From Moniliophthora roreri (Eukaryota > Basidiomycota > Agaricomycetes > Agaricales > Marasmiaceae), in the NCBI GenBank assembly GCA_001466705.2, contig LATX02000154.1, forward strand, positions 186,001 to 250,000: DNA of 64,000 nucleotides, given 5' to 3'. The notes under the pieces are model-generated. The model was given only the letters and a program-made list of their open reading frames with translations, did no database searches and was not told the DNA's origin. Position numbers and translations under genes: made by a program. Of this stretch, positions 36,312 through 48,452 are shown in pieces. Within the stretch, counting starts at the first letter, position 1; every line of letters begins with the position of its first letter.

Positions 36312-37151
36312 ATGTCTTCGGTGTCCTTCCCCCTCTTTCCTCTCGAGATCCAAGCTAGAAACCATGCTATCCTCTGTACGACTGGCTTCTTGATATTACT
36401 CCCCCTTGGTGTGCTTGTGGCGCGATACATGAGGTCCTTCACAAATAGGTAGGTCCGATTGCGTTATTCGCTGTGAAAGGTGATAAGGAGATCATTCAAT
36501 GTTCCATGATGCAGATGGTTCCCTGTTCACGCCGTATGGCAACTGCTCGTTGCAGGACCCGTTATCTTGACTGGTTGGTATTACGGATGGAAGTCGGCCG
36601 AACAGATGGGGCTCGGACATTTCATCGATCCACACCAGAGAATGGGCCTAGCACTTTTGATTCTTTATGTCACCCAACTTATATTGGGTGCTATCATTCA
36701 CTGGATCAAGACGCCAAACCCGTTCGGGGGTACGGGTACCCGCCCTCCTCAGAATTATTTTCACGGATTCCTGGGTCTGGCAATCTTCATTCTTGCAGCA
36801 TCACAGGTACGTTCTATAACACCCTCGAATCCAAACTTGTTACTCAACTGGGAAAACCAGGTACATTACGGCCTGTACATAGAATGGGATTTGTTATCTG
36901 GAGGGTTACATCATGTTCCAGATTCTGCAAAGAACGCTTGGCTGGCCCTGGTCATAGTGCGTGCTGCGACTTTTCGCCCTAATTTCTCTGAGCCTAAAAT
37001 GATTCTGACCTAGGTGTTTTGGGCTTTGTATTTCCTTGGTCTAGGCTTGCTACCGCGACAGTTTAGAAAGGAGGCTGAGAGGCGCGATGAGACTGAGCAT
37101 ATTGCTTTACGATCTGGATCAAGCTCCAAGGTTGAGGATAATCGTGTTTGA
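36312..37151 (+). CDS. Stand-alone cytochrome b561-type membrane protein
   Basis: Four exons give a protein of about five or six membrane helices. Four histidines expected to ligate two haems are in place: RNHAILCTTGF, WFPVHAVWQ, FIDPHQRMGLAL and NYFHGFLGLA. Proteins of this class pass electrons across a membrane, for example from ascorbate or to ferric chelates. Many fungal members carry an N-terminal DOMON domain, but none is seen here. The chosen ATG (36312) gives MSSVSFPLFPLEIQARNH; an in-frame start at 36258 would add 18 residues. The tail after the last helix is short and polar (EAERRDETEH). The gene converges with the unknown gene ending at 37488. Confidence 0.82.
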
Positions 37152-37487
37152 TTATTTTTGTAAAGCATGTTGCAGACAATGTTATATACAATTTTAGTAT
37201 CGAAATCGTAATTTGGTAATACTAATACATTTTAAAGAGGGAAAGTAGAAGCTACAAATGACAACAGACAAGGTGGGTATTGGAAATTCGAAACTGCGAG
37301 GGAAAACCGGAATGACCACGAGAGCGCAATGGGTATATGTATCTCTAGTTAACAGACAACGAGAGGTGATAGCAATACAGCAGAGCAAAAAGAAGGGAAA
37401 AAAACATTTAATTCTTGGGTATCTTGATTCCAGAGGAATCGTGCATCGGGTTGGGGATATAATGATGCGGATTCTATGGCGGTTGGA

Positions 37488-38653
37488 TTATTCTCCAAAG
37501 TGAGGATGAGAGGCGCTGCCACCAGAACCTCTGTTACTAGGATAGGACGCGGAATTGTTACCGTCAGTGGGAGAGACGGATTGCGTAGGATAGGTAGACG
37601 ATGATTGATAGACATTAGGGTCGGTATAACCCGTGCTGGGGTAACCCGGGCGATTGTGATATGAAGATATGTTAACGTTCCCAGTGATTGGCTCTGGGCT
37701 ATTACGGTAAGGAGCCTGATTGTAATGAGTTCCATAACGATGAGTGGTGGGGGAAGGAGGGAAGTGACGTCTCTGATCCTCTGGGGACACAGGGCTAAGG
37801 GAATGACGAATGGCATGCTGGTCATAAGAACCCGAGGCATGGGGATATGAGCCGCTACGCGATATGTTGGGTATAGAAATAGAGGGTTCGCTTCTACGGC
37901 TAGAGCCCGTCGCATACGAGGCAGATGTGTTGGGCGGGAGCGATTGATGAGGACTTTGTGCGGCATAGACGAAATCGGGGAAAGGCTGACCCATGAACAC
38001 CGCACCTAGAAGCATGGCCGAGGAATTGGCGACGGGAAAGATCAGCATTCCCCCGCCTTGTGCCGATGTATCGGACGAGCTCGAAGACGGTGGGGTTCTG
38101 GGAGAGGGTATAGAGAAGGACATAACAGCGACCTGTATCACGGTGTTAGAACAGGCACGGTCACCTGATCAAGAATTCCCCTTACCGATAGTGACTCAAA
38201 TAAGACCCGTGCCAAATTGCGAAAGTTGCTTTGATTAACGGTATTCGTATTAGGATCTCGCAACCTCTCCGGAAGAAAGGTTACGAGCTGGACGGTGCCC
38301 GGCCGTGCATTAAGGTAGTTTTGCAGTTGACCAAGGATTGGAAGCGCAAATGGAGCGCTGATAGAGAAAACGAGCGCAGGGGGCCATAATTCGCAATGCC
38401 TGGGTCGTCTTCAAATTAGTTATGAGCCTTAGAATACATAGCAAGAGTACACAGAGACTCACGTTGTGCCATCGGTTTCCACAGCAGTTACCTTTATGTC
38501 CTGACTGCTTCCGACATCGGAAGCGCGCATTCCGCTAACGATAAATCTGCCTCTCCAAGGTTTCGCCACTGTTGAGTCGCTGGTATTGGGGTGGACTTGG
38601 TTGGCTGGTGGTGGAATAAAGGATTCAAGGTGTGTTGGAAGTCTGAAGACCAT
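37488..38653 (-). CDS. Unknown protein with globular N-half and Ser/Pro/Tyr-rich tail
   Basis: Three exons: 38653-38462 (MVFRLPTHLESFIPPPANQV, with KPWRGRFIVSGMRASDVGSS), about 38404-38195 (HCELWPPALVFSISAPFALP, ILGQLQNYLNARPGTVQLVT, FLPERLRDPNTNT), and the last exon to TAA at 37488-37490. The second half has a short hydrophobic stretch (MLIFPVANSSAMLLGAVFMG) and then a disordered Ser/Pro/Tyr/Asn-rich tail of about 150 residues. Introns obey GT-AG and keep phase, and codon usage looks real. I do not recognise the family. The N-half has a strand-helix pattern that could be a nuclear scaffold domain, but that is a guess. A pyrimidine-rich stretch upstream to about 39110 may be 5' leader. Confidence 0.7.
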
Positions 38654-41600
38654 GATGGCTTCCTTAGATGAAGAGTGCGATTGTAATCACCGATGATGTA
38701 GATGGGTATTCTGGGAAAAAATCCGGGTAATAATAGACCGAAGGCGAAGAGGGTATAGTTCTGGGGGATAGCTTGAACACAAATCTTCGGAGACATAAGT
38801 AGATGTTGGAGCGATGACGTACCGCGAAGAATCCCGAGCGCGTCTTAGACGCACGCCGAAATAAATCCTCTGAATATAGACCAGGTTCCGATGTGCACCT
38901 GCAGCGGAGTCCTGAACGTGCGGAGTAAAAAATGCGCGACAACTCCTGCCGTAAAGGCAATGGGATATTAATCAACGAAGTGAAGCAAGGGAAAGAATAA
39001 CAGGGAAAAGAAAACGAACGAGGAAGGAGGGGTTCCTCTTCAGTCCACGGTTGTAGGCGCTGACCGTCTGACCAGAGGCCACTAGAACTCTGCGGATCGG
39101 TGTTGGGCAACCATCGTTTTTATAAAGCAATCGAAGCGCCAGACATTTCCCGGGGATAAAATGAATTATTCGGGCTCGCAGGAAGCCGAGGACTGAGGAA
39201 CAGAAAAACGTGGAACGTCATTCGGAAATTCAACGAAAGTAGAATATTCTCGCAAGACTATATCGCGTGGAAGGGGTAGTTATGGCGTCAAGGTACTAAA
39301 AGGCGTGGCCAAGATTTGGGTTCGATTTTGACGTTTGAAGCCTTGGACTCACGTTCAGGGGGGGAGATAGCCGAGTAAGACTGGACCTAGGTTTCCGCTG
39401 CTTGGAGATCGACTAGATACCACGTTGAAACGGTTGGATCACAATTTGAGCGGTACCATATTAGAGCAATATCGAAGCAGCAACTGGATGCCCGGATCTA
39501 TGTCATCGATGTGAAATCTATTACGGGAAAGTGAGAGGCCCAGTACATGTGAAAGCACAAATCAAGGTTTTCTGTCATGTGTTACTAGCCGCGTCGCAAG
39601 GACCCCAACGGAACGGAATCCTTAATTTTCTTGGTTGATGATGCCTAAAGGAGAATCCAGGCAGAGTGTAGATAGTCTAAAATTTGGGTTGAGTTACACA
39701 TAACTTCTACCGTGACAGGCTGTGAACAACCGGCCTGGCTGTGTGGCGATCTTTGATTCGCAGTACTTTCTACTGTGAAGGAGGTGGATGGTCCTTACTT
39801 TCTGCTGTATTACGCATGAAATCATCAGGTTGCATCATTTGAAAAGCGTATCCATCTGCGGGCCTGTCGGACATGGTAGCTATCGACCAGGGCAAGTGGT
39901 TTGTCTGAAAGAAGAAAGGGATGTCTCCACGTGAGACCCATGTGGCCAATGTTGATTGCTACCCCTAACCCCAACGTTGCCATGGCGCTGACCGGTATGC
40001 CCGTGCGGATTGTGCAACTCCTCTCCTTTCAACCTACCACTCCCGTCTCTGCGTCAGAATGTTCGAAATTTCTGATTATCCAGAAAATTATCATTTTCGT
40101 ATCCAAGACGCTCACAAACTACACCAAGTTGTCCAGCTCGCCTTACCTTTTTGTGCTCGAGGGTCGCGAATCTGTCAGAGGGGTCCAGGTGAGTTATTGT
40201 TAAGCACTCAACTGTGATTTCATCGTCAATTCGGGATGTCAGGCAGGCACCTTGCTATCTCCTAGGTCATCTTTGTCATCGAACTCCAGCAAATTCATTA
40301 ACAACTTCCATTTTCCTGGGTCACCCTCCAACACTGCAACTCTGCTCGTGCTTCTAGTCTCTGTCGTCGCTATGGCCAAATCAAACAGTATAGTTTGAAA
40401 GCCAATCTGTTATCTGAAATTTGCTTCCCAAGACCCATTCTACACTTTTTTGCGGCCGGTGGTGTCGTCGTTACAGTTGCCACGTTTACGAGGCCTTGTA
40501 TTTCATTCTTCAGTTTGGGTGCGGCCGTTGGAGCTCACAAGGGACCAGCGAACCTGGTACCTCGACTCAGCCCTGTCTCCGTCTTCCGGCGGGTCACCAC
40601 GATAGTCAATATTGCGTAGTGGAACTTTCCGGTTGTCCTCTTTCTCGGCCCCAAACCAAGTAATCGCATACCCTCGCATTCTCTTCGGACCCTCCATATG
40701 CATACAGCTGTCCGTCTCTGTCGGGCACCTCTTACAGTTGGCCAAAGAGCGTCCCACGCTGCGGTCATTTACAGGCACTTGCCCTCCGCCCATCTTTGGA
40801 GAATTTCTCATTTGGAGCATCATGGCATTTCTACGGGTCCCACACACTCCATAACAGAGACGAGCACCACATACGTACAGTACTTGATAATGAAAGCCGT
40901 TTCTTATCAGATATGGAGACTTGGTCGACAAAAGCATAATCATTCCCGGAAATCACCGATCGTCGTGCGCATCAGTGCCTAAATGCATAAATTGCCATTT
41001 GGGGTCCCAATAAGCAGGAACTGGTATCTGCGTCACAACTGAGGCATTCATCGATGGTCCCATTTTCCGAGACAACCCCGATATAGCCGCCTATCGTTGA
41101 TACTCTATTCAGTCGGTTTTGAACAGTTTCAAGCAGGCCTGAATCGCTTACTGATATGAACGCCACCCGAGCTATTCTTCCGGCTTACTATGCAATCCAT
41201 GGTGTAAGCAATGAACGTATATTATTCGGATATTTCGGGTATTGATGATTCCTCTATGTACCTCCGGTCATTTTGGGTCGCGACGAGTATGAAATCAGTG
41301 CCTTATCATTCGGTACCTCCGTAACTCAGTATCGTGCCTTTCGTAATATAGATTTGCAGGCTCTTTTGACACCTCCTTGCCGCCCTTTTGGAGGGTGGAG
41401 CCTTTGTAATTTTCTATTCGACTGCCGCGATATGGCTCTTAACAGTCTTAAATCACTCTTGACGCCACCGTTGCTATCTTTAAACCTTGGCTGATCCTCA
41501 CTCGCCAGGTGTTCGCGTAAGGCTCAGGAGCTCCTCCAAGGCAAGGTTTCATATAGAATTGACAACGACGATAGGACCTCATTTCTCCCGTCAGTCATAG

Positions 41601-42376
41601 GAAACGAGAGGAATAAATATACTATGTAATAAGAAGCATTTTTCGCACCAGGATTTCGGCAATTTCCTGTAGCCTACGCTATGAATGGATTTGAAGTACG
41701 AGTATGATGGATGGGCCCCGGCCCCTCGCTAAGGTGGGCTCGTAAAAGCGGGACCTTTGCAAGAACAAGGATTTCCGAATCGGTAATATGGTGAGCCCCT
41801 AGACTGTTCAGTTTTGCGCGCTCGATGGCGCTATTGAATTTTGTCGCTGGTGTCAGTACTTACTACCAGGTCCGGCTCTCCATCAATTCCGAGTCCTACA
41901 ACTTTGGTCGTTATTCGCATCCAAGTATGGGACGCTATTCATTCTCGGAGTTCACTCTTGAGGCTGGAGAGAACCAATTACTTGGCGCTTTGAGGCTACG
42001 GTAATACTAACGCTAACAGGCCCGCCATCCCTGCAAGAGTAGACTTTGGGCTGCTTCGGGTAGTACTTGATCGCTCGATAGTCCAAATCAGAGGACATAT
42101 CAGGCTCCACAGGCTATTAGCTTCGAATTCCATGCTAAAAGATTCAGAATGTAACCAAGGCGAGGCCGCAGTACGGACTTTCAACAGAGCCAAGAGCTTT
42201 GGCGTTTGCTTTTGCCGTTCATACGCGTAGGCCGTTTAGTGAGAGAGATTTACAAATTTGGGTAGGTAATCATCAAAAGATGCACAAATGTAACGTAGCT
42301 AGGTCGCATCACTATCACTGTATGTAGCTCGGATGAGCGTAATGATGATGGAGAAAGCAAATTTTACGTGCCTATG
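38654..42376. other. Gene-poor region
   Basis: About 3.7 kb. Open frames at 38664-39110, 39901-40203, 40503-40943 and 42333-42734 were examined. The last is antisense to the C45 gene; the others lack splice partners and recognisable features. The 38664-39110 stretch may be the 5' leader of the unknown gene. No repeats with clear boundaries were seen. Confidence 0.5.
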
Positions 42377-43620
42377 TCAACCAGAACTTCCCTCCCAAGG
42401 CATTTGCAAGATGATACCCGAATCCTTCTCTTCTGCCCCTGAGGCTGGTTGTCCCCACACCACTTCAGCTGATGGCGCGCCATTCTTATTGGTAGAAAGT
42501 CGCATTACGATGCAGAATAATGTACAGCTCCTGGTTTCAATGGGTTTAGCTGGATTCTCCTGGCAACAAATAGATGCTGGGGCATTGAAAGTATCGGAAA
42601 ATATGCGCTCGCGTAGTAGTGCGCCTGATATTGATGCAGGATTGTCATTCACGATTTCATCCATGAGCTCGTTGATTCGGGAGAATCTTTCATGTGATCC
42701 TACCCCAACCCACGGCGGCTCATTGACCCGATGATTCGAAAGGAAATGGTTGGTGTGTGTTACAAACCCCGAGGTATTTGGCGGTATATATGTGCTGCCG
42801 AGGGGTGATAGTTCTAGCGCTAGTGGTCCAGTAGAGTCGGCGATGAGGATGTGTTGTGCCGATGCGACCCCACCAAGGGATTCAAGTTTGTCGAGGGCCT
42901 TCTGGATTGACGCTGACTCAAGACAGACACGTAAGGCGATGTGAATTGGCAGTTTGCATGGATCCGTTGGGTGGGCGCGGATTGCATTGAGGCAAACGCC
43001 TAATCCGGCAGAATTGAAGCCAATTTTGCCTACAATACCAGCCTAGAGCATGAAGGACTGCAAGGTGAGATTGTTCTTGACCGAGCAATAGGAGAATTTA
43101 CCTCCGTAATCATATAGATTTTTGGACGGTCAGGCTGTTCAATAGAGACCATGGCCAGGTTGTCTTTCACGCGCGGAGTCCAATCCCAGTTCTGAGCTAG
43201 TATAATGTCCTCCGTGGAGAGCTTCCAGCCAAGGCTAGTACAACCATCTGAGAATAGGCCAAGTGCAATCTCGGAGCGTGCATTCAAGGCAACAATGTCA
43301 AGGATGTCGAGCTCCGCCCCTTCTGCAATTCCTTTCATTTCGGTGTAAATGTCAGGAGTTAGCTTTGCGATGGTTCGTTCGTATTCCACACTTATTGTTC
43401 GAACGGCATGCCAATCTAGACTGGAAGTGCGACGGAACATTGCATCGTAAACTTGAATCTGATTGCGTATCTGGCTGGACATTTTCCGGCCATGTTCCAG
43501 ACCAATCTGTTGATAAGGGTTATACGCAGTTATCAGCAGCTATTTAAAGACCATCGAGGGCTGTACTTCTCGAGGGTTTCCTGAGAGTTCAATTCGCGGT
43601 GAAAATGAAGGTGAGGGCAT
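42377..43620 (-). CDS. C45-family acyltransferase/hydrolase, isopenicillin-N acyltransferase-like
   Basis: Three exons. Exon 1 (from ATG 43620) is MPSPSFSPRIELSGNPRE, spliced at GTACAG to IGLEHGRKMSSQIRNQIQ. The middle exon carries LNARSEIALGLFSDGCTSLG, which contains the GCTS motif where these enzymes cut themselves to expose an N-terminal Cys nucleophile, then EDIILAQNWDWTPRVKDN. Exon 3 (from about 43046) has AGIVGKIGFNSAGLGVCLNA, LIADSTGPLALELSP, SGFVTHTNHFLS and a C-terminal domain to TGA at 42377-42379. Relatives include fungal acyl-CoA:6-APA acyltransferase, but most basidiomycete homologues act on unknown amides. No beta-lactam genes are nearby, so a penicillin role is not suggested. 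Confidence 0.87.
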
Positions 43621-43742
43621 TGACCAAGAAAGGGAATACTGCGGGTCCGATGAGCTAGCGGCAGATTCCGAGAAGTAAAAGCTGATGCCAAACAAAGGAT
43701 TTCCCCATAAACCGGAAATCGACCAGCTCAACCACAACGACC
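43621..43742. promoter_or_regulatory. Short divergent promoter between C45 gene and Rua1-like gene
   Basis: Only 122 bp separate the two start codons, so both transcripts must start within or very near this interval. No TATA box is obvious. Confidence 0.5.
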
Positions 43743-45899
43743 ATGACAGATTCCCACAGCCATGTCCATCGAGCTGAACACGGAACTCTGGACATCTACA
43801 GCCCAAATTCGCGAGAGGACAACTACAATTTCTGCTATGATGCTCTTCCTTTGGCTTTTCGACGTGTCTACTCGGATAACCCTGACGAATTTCATCTCGT
43901 CTATCCTCCGGCTTCGCCCACATCCGAACCATCGCAGTCGAGCCAGGAATCGAGCCAGGGATCGAATGATTCAATTCTCAATGATATCGAACAATTGCTA
44001 CGTGCTCGTCCTGCTGATACGACCGGTAATCATCGCGATAACCTAGCCGAGTCCATTGCGCCAGAAATTTCGGTAACATCCTATCCGCCTCACGTTTTCA
44101 TCAAACCATTCAATCATGCGCTAGAGCACTCTCTTCCACATACCCTTCCTTCGATATTTCTTCCCAGCACGCTTCTCGAAGCTCATGCTTCCCTGGGAGG
44201 ACGATGGCTTACGTCTCCTTCTTCAACCCCGGCATCACAGCGTATCTCTTCGCCTCGTCAGCTCACTTCACCTCTAGAGAATTCATCTCGTTCTTCTCCT
44301 CGCTCACCCTTTGAGAACATCTTTTCCGATCTTATCCGATATCCCTTATCCTCACCACCGCCAGCCTCTCCGTCTCCGATCTCTCGTTCAGATCCTCACC
44401 CTAATTCCGATCAGGATACTCAGATTACGTACACACCCTGCTTTCTTCCCACCACCACCACTCCCACTCGGTCTCGGTTCAGTTCATCCAAATCACCCCT
44501 ATCAAGCCCTCTAACTCCCATGAGCGAAGAAATAGAACCACTTTCGACCCTTCCTCCAAAATTCAAAATGAAAATAAAGCCAGATGCCACTGATTCCTCT
44601 ACTTCAACTCGAAAACGAAAAAGCCAGAACGATCTTCCTGATTCGTCAGTTCCTGTCATGAAGCGGACCCGTTGCAGTATCCGTCAGCTGCTACGTGAGA
44701 CGCGAGTTCAGGATACCGCTTCAGAACCTTTCTTGTCTCCTCCACGTATTCGACGCGAATCTAGGCAAAAGTCCTCGAAAGAGGCCCCTAATACTGTCCA
44801 ATACGAACTAGTCGATGGTGATCAGCCAGCGGCGGTTATGGAGTCATCTGTTCGGTCGACACTCAATGCACCTGCCGCCGATACGCTCGATGAATGTGCC
44901 TCATCGTCCTCATCATCTCTTTCTCCTGATCCTGAAGACCCTCTTGATCCCTCGTCATCGTCCCGCCACTTTTCTCGACGCGCCTTCTCTCAAACTATAC
45001 CCAACGAGATCTCACCCGAACTGCAGCTCTTCTACAGACGCTTCCCAGCAAGTTCTTACTTCAAGTTACATGACGCAGAGTACGTATCTACGATCATCGT
45101 GTTATCTCGCCACTCAAGTGACTTTCAGCCCACCAACAAAGCTCCTCAATAAAGCACATCCAGGCGGCACATATAATCCACCAAAAGGGCCGTTTGATCT
45201 TTACACGCCAAGGTTTGTGAAGGGCAAAGGGAGAGAAAAGATGGGTTTGTGTCCTATATGCATCGAGAGCATCGAGAGAGGGGGTGAAGGCAAGGCGGTA
45301 TGGCTTGCGATGAAATTCTCGGCTTACAAGTGGTATGCATTGTTATTACCATGAAATCTTTCAGTCGGCTAATCGATCTACAAGAGTGCTTCTGAAATTG
45401 CTATGAATGGTTCTGAATCTTAACCTTCACCAGCTATCACATGCAGTACATGCATGGTCCGTCTATCATTTCCATATTTCCAACGAATATGACTGAGTGT
45501 TCATAGGCATTTCCGCGTCATCCTCGTTACCTTTCTTTCCACCGCTTGCTTTCCGAGTGAGCAAACGCCCGCGAGTACAAAAGTCGGAAAAGTCAACCAT
45601 CACGGAAGGAAAGTGCCATCAATGTCGCAAGTGGATCCCCGTTGAAGGCGTAAAGGACGTTGAAGTCAAGGTAAAAGAGATCTTCTGGTAAGCCGCCATC
45701 ACCTATAGTCAGGTGTACCTCATACCCTATAAAATTCAGGTGGAAGCATGCCGCTGCTTGTCATAGGTCGCAAGTATCGCGAGAGGACATTGCTGCAGCA
45801 ATAGACGATTCGATCGAGAAGGATGAGGTCTTTCGTCGGTTAAGAGAGTTCGAGGTTGAGATGGAGGCAGAGGTAGATCCTGGCTCAGACCCGTGCTAA
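43743..45899 (+). CDS. Rua1-type transcription regulator with C-terminal zinc-binding domain
   Basis: A long first exon (43743 to about 45082) encodes a disordered Ser/Pro-rich region with PEST-like runs and a basic patch (TRKRKSQNDLPDSSVPVMKR) that could be a nuclear localisation signal. The C-terminal exons carry the conserved domain: GTYNPPKGPFDLYTPRFVKG, GLCPICIESI, WLAMKFSAYKW, then SKRPRVQ, EGKCHQCRKWIPVEGVKD and KEIFWWKHAAACH. The Cys/His pairs (CPIC, CHQC, H...CH) form the zinc-binding Rua1 C-terminal family, named after the regulator of ustilagic acid synthesis in Ustilago. The C-terminus is acidic. Target genes are unknown. It is divergent from the C45 gene 122 bp away. Confidence 0.85.
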
Positions 45900-46958
45900 A
45901 TCAGTTTCCTGTCTCTTCGAATCGGGATTTGTCTTTCATGCTATCCACTTCACGCCCCTCTATCGTTTTCTGTTGTGAATGGACTAGTCGGTTTGCTTCG
46001 AACAATACTTGTGACCTTTTTTTTCCTGCTCCACGCTCTCTCTCTCTCTCTCTCTCTCCTTTTGTTCTTGTTCTTCTTGTCATCGTCGTCGTCAATTTTA
46101 CATAATCAATTCTGGATATCAGTAACAGTGTTGAGTGTGTCTCTGAGCTCAACATCTGGCTGTCTTGACCACCGTGCCGGGCCAAGAATGTTCTCGACTA
46201 CCTAGATGTCGTATGTATGCGTTGTGTATGCGCGACGAGTCAGATGTAATAGCGTTGTTGAGGCATTGCTTCAACTTACATCTTGACGGTGACGAGTAAC
46301 AATTTTAATTCGATTCGCTCTCATCCTTGATGATACATGCCACTCTGTGTCGGAACCTCACCGGTCCTTTCCCAAATACTTCGGGATCGAAATGAAGGAA
46401 AACTAGCGAAAAGTTGGGGAAGGTACACTGCCTTGAAATTGATTCAGCATGTCACTGACTGAACTACACCTGCTTATAGAGCCGCAAATGCTCGATATCA
46501 ACTCTATCCGTGCAAGTCTTTGCCAGCCTCTACAAAATATCGTATTTACCGTCAAACGCAGAGTAGCTCCAGCCTTGACCACTTTGGATTATCGAACTGC
46601 TAGAGACTTCCTCGAAGACCGTACTTCCCAAGTCACTTGGTGTGCAGGATACTGATGGTAAGAGAAGGATGCAATTCACCGGCTCAAACGCATAAATGCT
46701 GCTTTTTCACAAGTCAAAAGCGGCTTATCCCCGTCCTCAACCTGCGCAAAGGAGAATACAGTAGTCGCATCATCCACCTGCAGACATACCATTACCGTTT
46801 GATTCTGAATTGGATTTTACGGTGCGGACGCCATACAATGCCCCATCACCCTTGATATCGGATATCCATGCATCACAAATTGCGGAGGAGCCGGAGACAG
46901 ACCTTGGAAATTGACACTTGATTGACGCATTCGTTCCGGATCTCTCCCCATGACTTAG
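45900..46958. other. Intergenic with CT microsatellite
   Basis: Contains a (CT)n tract of about 24 bases at 46035-46060, within the 3' flank of the Rua1-like gene. No gene is supported. A start exon for the downstream cupin remnant was looked for here without success. Confidence 0.5.
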
Positions 46959-48240
46959 GCGCACACTCTTGTCTGCCTCGCAGCACTTCCATTCGCGCTC
47001 GCAACCCTTATCGTTGAAACTGCCCCCGACCGATCTCAGCCATACATCCTTCCGAATCTTCATGGCTCTGCCGTCAACTTTGGTGGGCTTATCCTTCGCA
47101 CCCTTGTTTCCAACAACACAACTGAAGGAGCATTGTCCATAGCAGCTGCAGGAGTCAATTCAGGCACTTCACCTCTCAGTCTCATTCATCACCATAGAGA
47201 AGTCGAGGCTTTCTACACACTCAAAAGCTCTGTTCAGGTCTTTCACAACTACGACAGTGGCCGCGAGATGCGAGCCAATGACTTTGCTCTCCTCGCTCCA
47301 GGACATAATCATACGTACCGCATGAACGATCTGGACTTTCAGCTATCGTTGTGCATGGCTCACAGTGGGATCGACTGTTTCTTCGCAACAGCGGGAGATC
47401 GTCTAGCGAGTCCCGGAGCCTGAGGACAAAATTAATTAGATCCCGTCGAAGTTTTGACTGCGATGCCGAAATCCAATAACACCCCTGCGCCGAGAAACAC
47501 AATTCATACTGATTGGATGAATGAGATGACCAAGGACGGGTTGAGCACCTGGCGTGTTGCGGACCAGAAGCTGTCGGATGATGCAGACACACCATACTTC
47601 ATATCCAGCAATCGTGGCTTAAAATACTTGAGCAGAGACTCTGGAACGATTATTGCGCAGCTTGCGTCCGCAAGGCAGACGAATGGCAAGCTGAGTGTCA
47701 ACAATCACCCTCAAGCCGGAACAGAAAAGCCCCATTGTCAGCTTTAAAGCTCACCAGGCCTTTCAGATCACCGAGGACCAGCTTCATCTCAAGATCGATG
47801 GAGAGATGGCGCAATTGATATTTGCTGACCTTGCCTTCATCCCGAAAGGTACCAGGTTTAGGTATTGGTCGACGATGGGCTACACCAAATTTATCAATTG
47901 GGCGGCAGAAAGTCAAGGCCTGGGAGATAGCCTGATCAAAGCCGCAGAGCCTTGGAAGCATACTGTCTGGCTTGTCGAAGCTGAACCAGCTAGCGAGCAG
48001 GAGACAATATCACGATCATCATTTTCCTTTATCCCTCATTTCATGGTGCTGGATTTCATTGACCTAGTAATTGGTCTTGTGATATTCGCCGCCTGTATGG
48101 TGCTTTTCATACAGGTTCATTATCGACAAAATGACACGAAATCATGTATGCATCCATATTACAGTGCGCACTTTATAACTTCTCTGAACACATTGCTATT
48201 TCTACATTTTGCTTTACTATACGTACACGTGAACATCTAA
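46959..48240 (+). pseudogene. Decayed bicupin (quercetin dioxygenase-like) pseudogene
   Basis: The translated remains show two cupin halves. The first reads VCLAALPFALATLIVETAPD (secretory-signal-like), then ILPNLHGSAVNFGGLILRTL and LIHHHREVEAFYTLKSS, with the metal-binding HHH..E pattern. The second reads NSNRGLKYL-like, then ISSNRGLKYLSRDSG and LHLKIDGEMAQLIFADLAFI with PKGTRFRYWSTMGYTKF. Lesions: no start codon in frame (the frame opens after a TAG at about 46958), in-frame TGA 47421-47423 and TAA 47433-47435 with no intron long enough to remove them, and a +1 frame change at about 47690-47697 within GAGTGTC. After about 48000 the open frame continues into an unrelated hydrophobic stretch. 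An active copy would be a secreted metal-dependent dioxygenase or similar. Confidence 0.7.
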
Positions 48241-48452
48241 ATAAAGCAACGACCGAACGCAGGGTCCGAGATGCATATAAACAAAGCAGTGAGATTGGCA
48301 AGGGCTCCTTAAGGGATGAATATGCCTGCAAGACATAACAAATGAATGTAACGTAGAAATGAAAACATGATATGCAGGGAAAAAAGTACTGAAATCAGTG
48401 AGTAGGGTAACGCTGAAAGAACTTTGACACAGAAAACACAGAAGAGATGAAA

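Noticed and set aside
37349..38005. 218-codon open frame on the minus strand
   Set aside because: It overlaps the last exon of the unknown gene in another frame of the same strand, which has better splice support and composition.
40503..40943. 146-codon open frame on the minus strand
   Set aside because: Cys/Met/Arg-rich translation without a recognisable domain and overlapped by equally long frames on the other strand.
42333..42734. 133-codon open frame on the plus strand
   Set aside because: Antisense to the C45 acyltransferase-like C-terminal exon.
42377..43620. A penicillin biosynthesis role for the C45 gene
   Set aside because: No ACV synthetase or isopenicillin N synthase in the window, and this family is widespread in fungi that make no penicillin.
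46035..46060. CT dinucleotide tract
   Set aside because: Ordinary microsatellite in a 3' flank; no sign of function.
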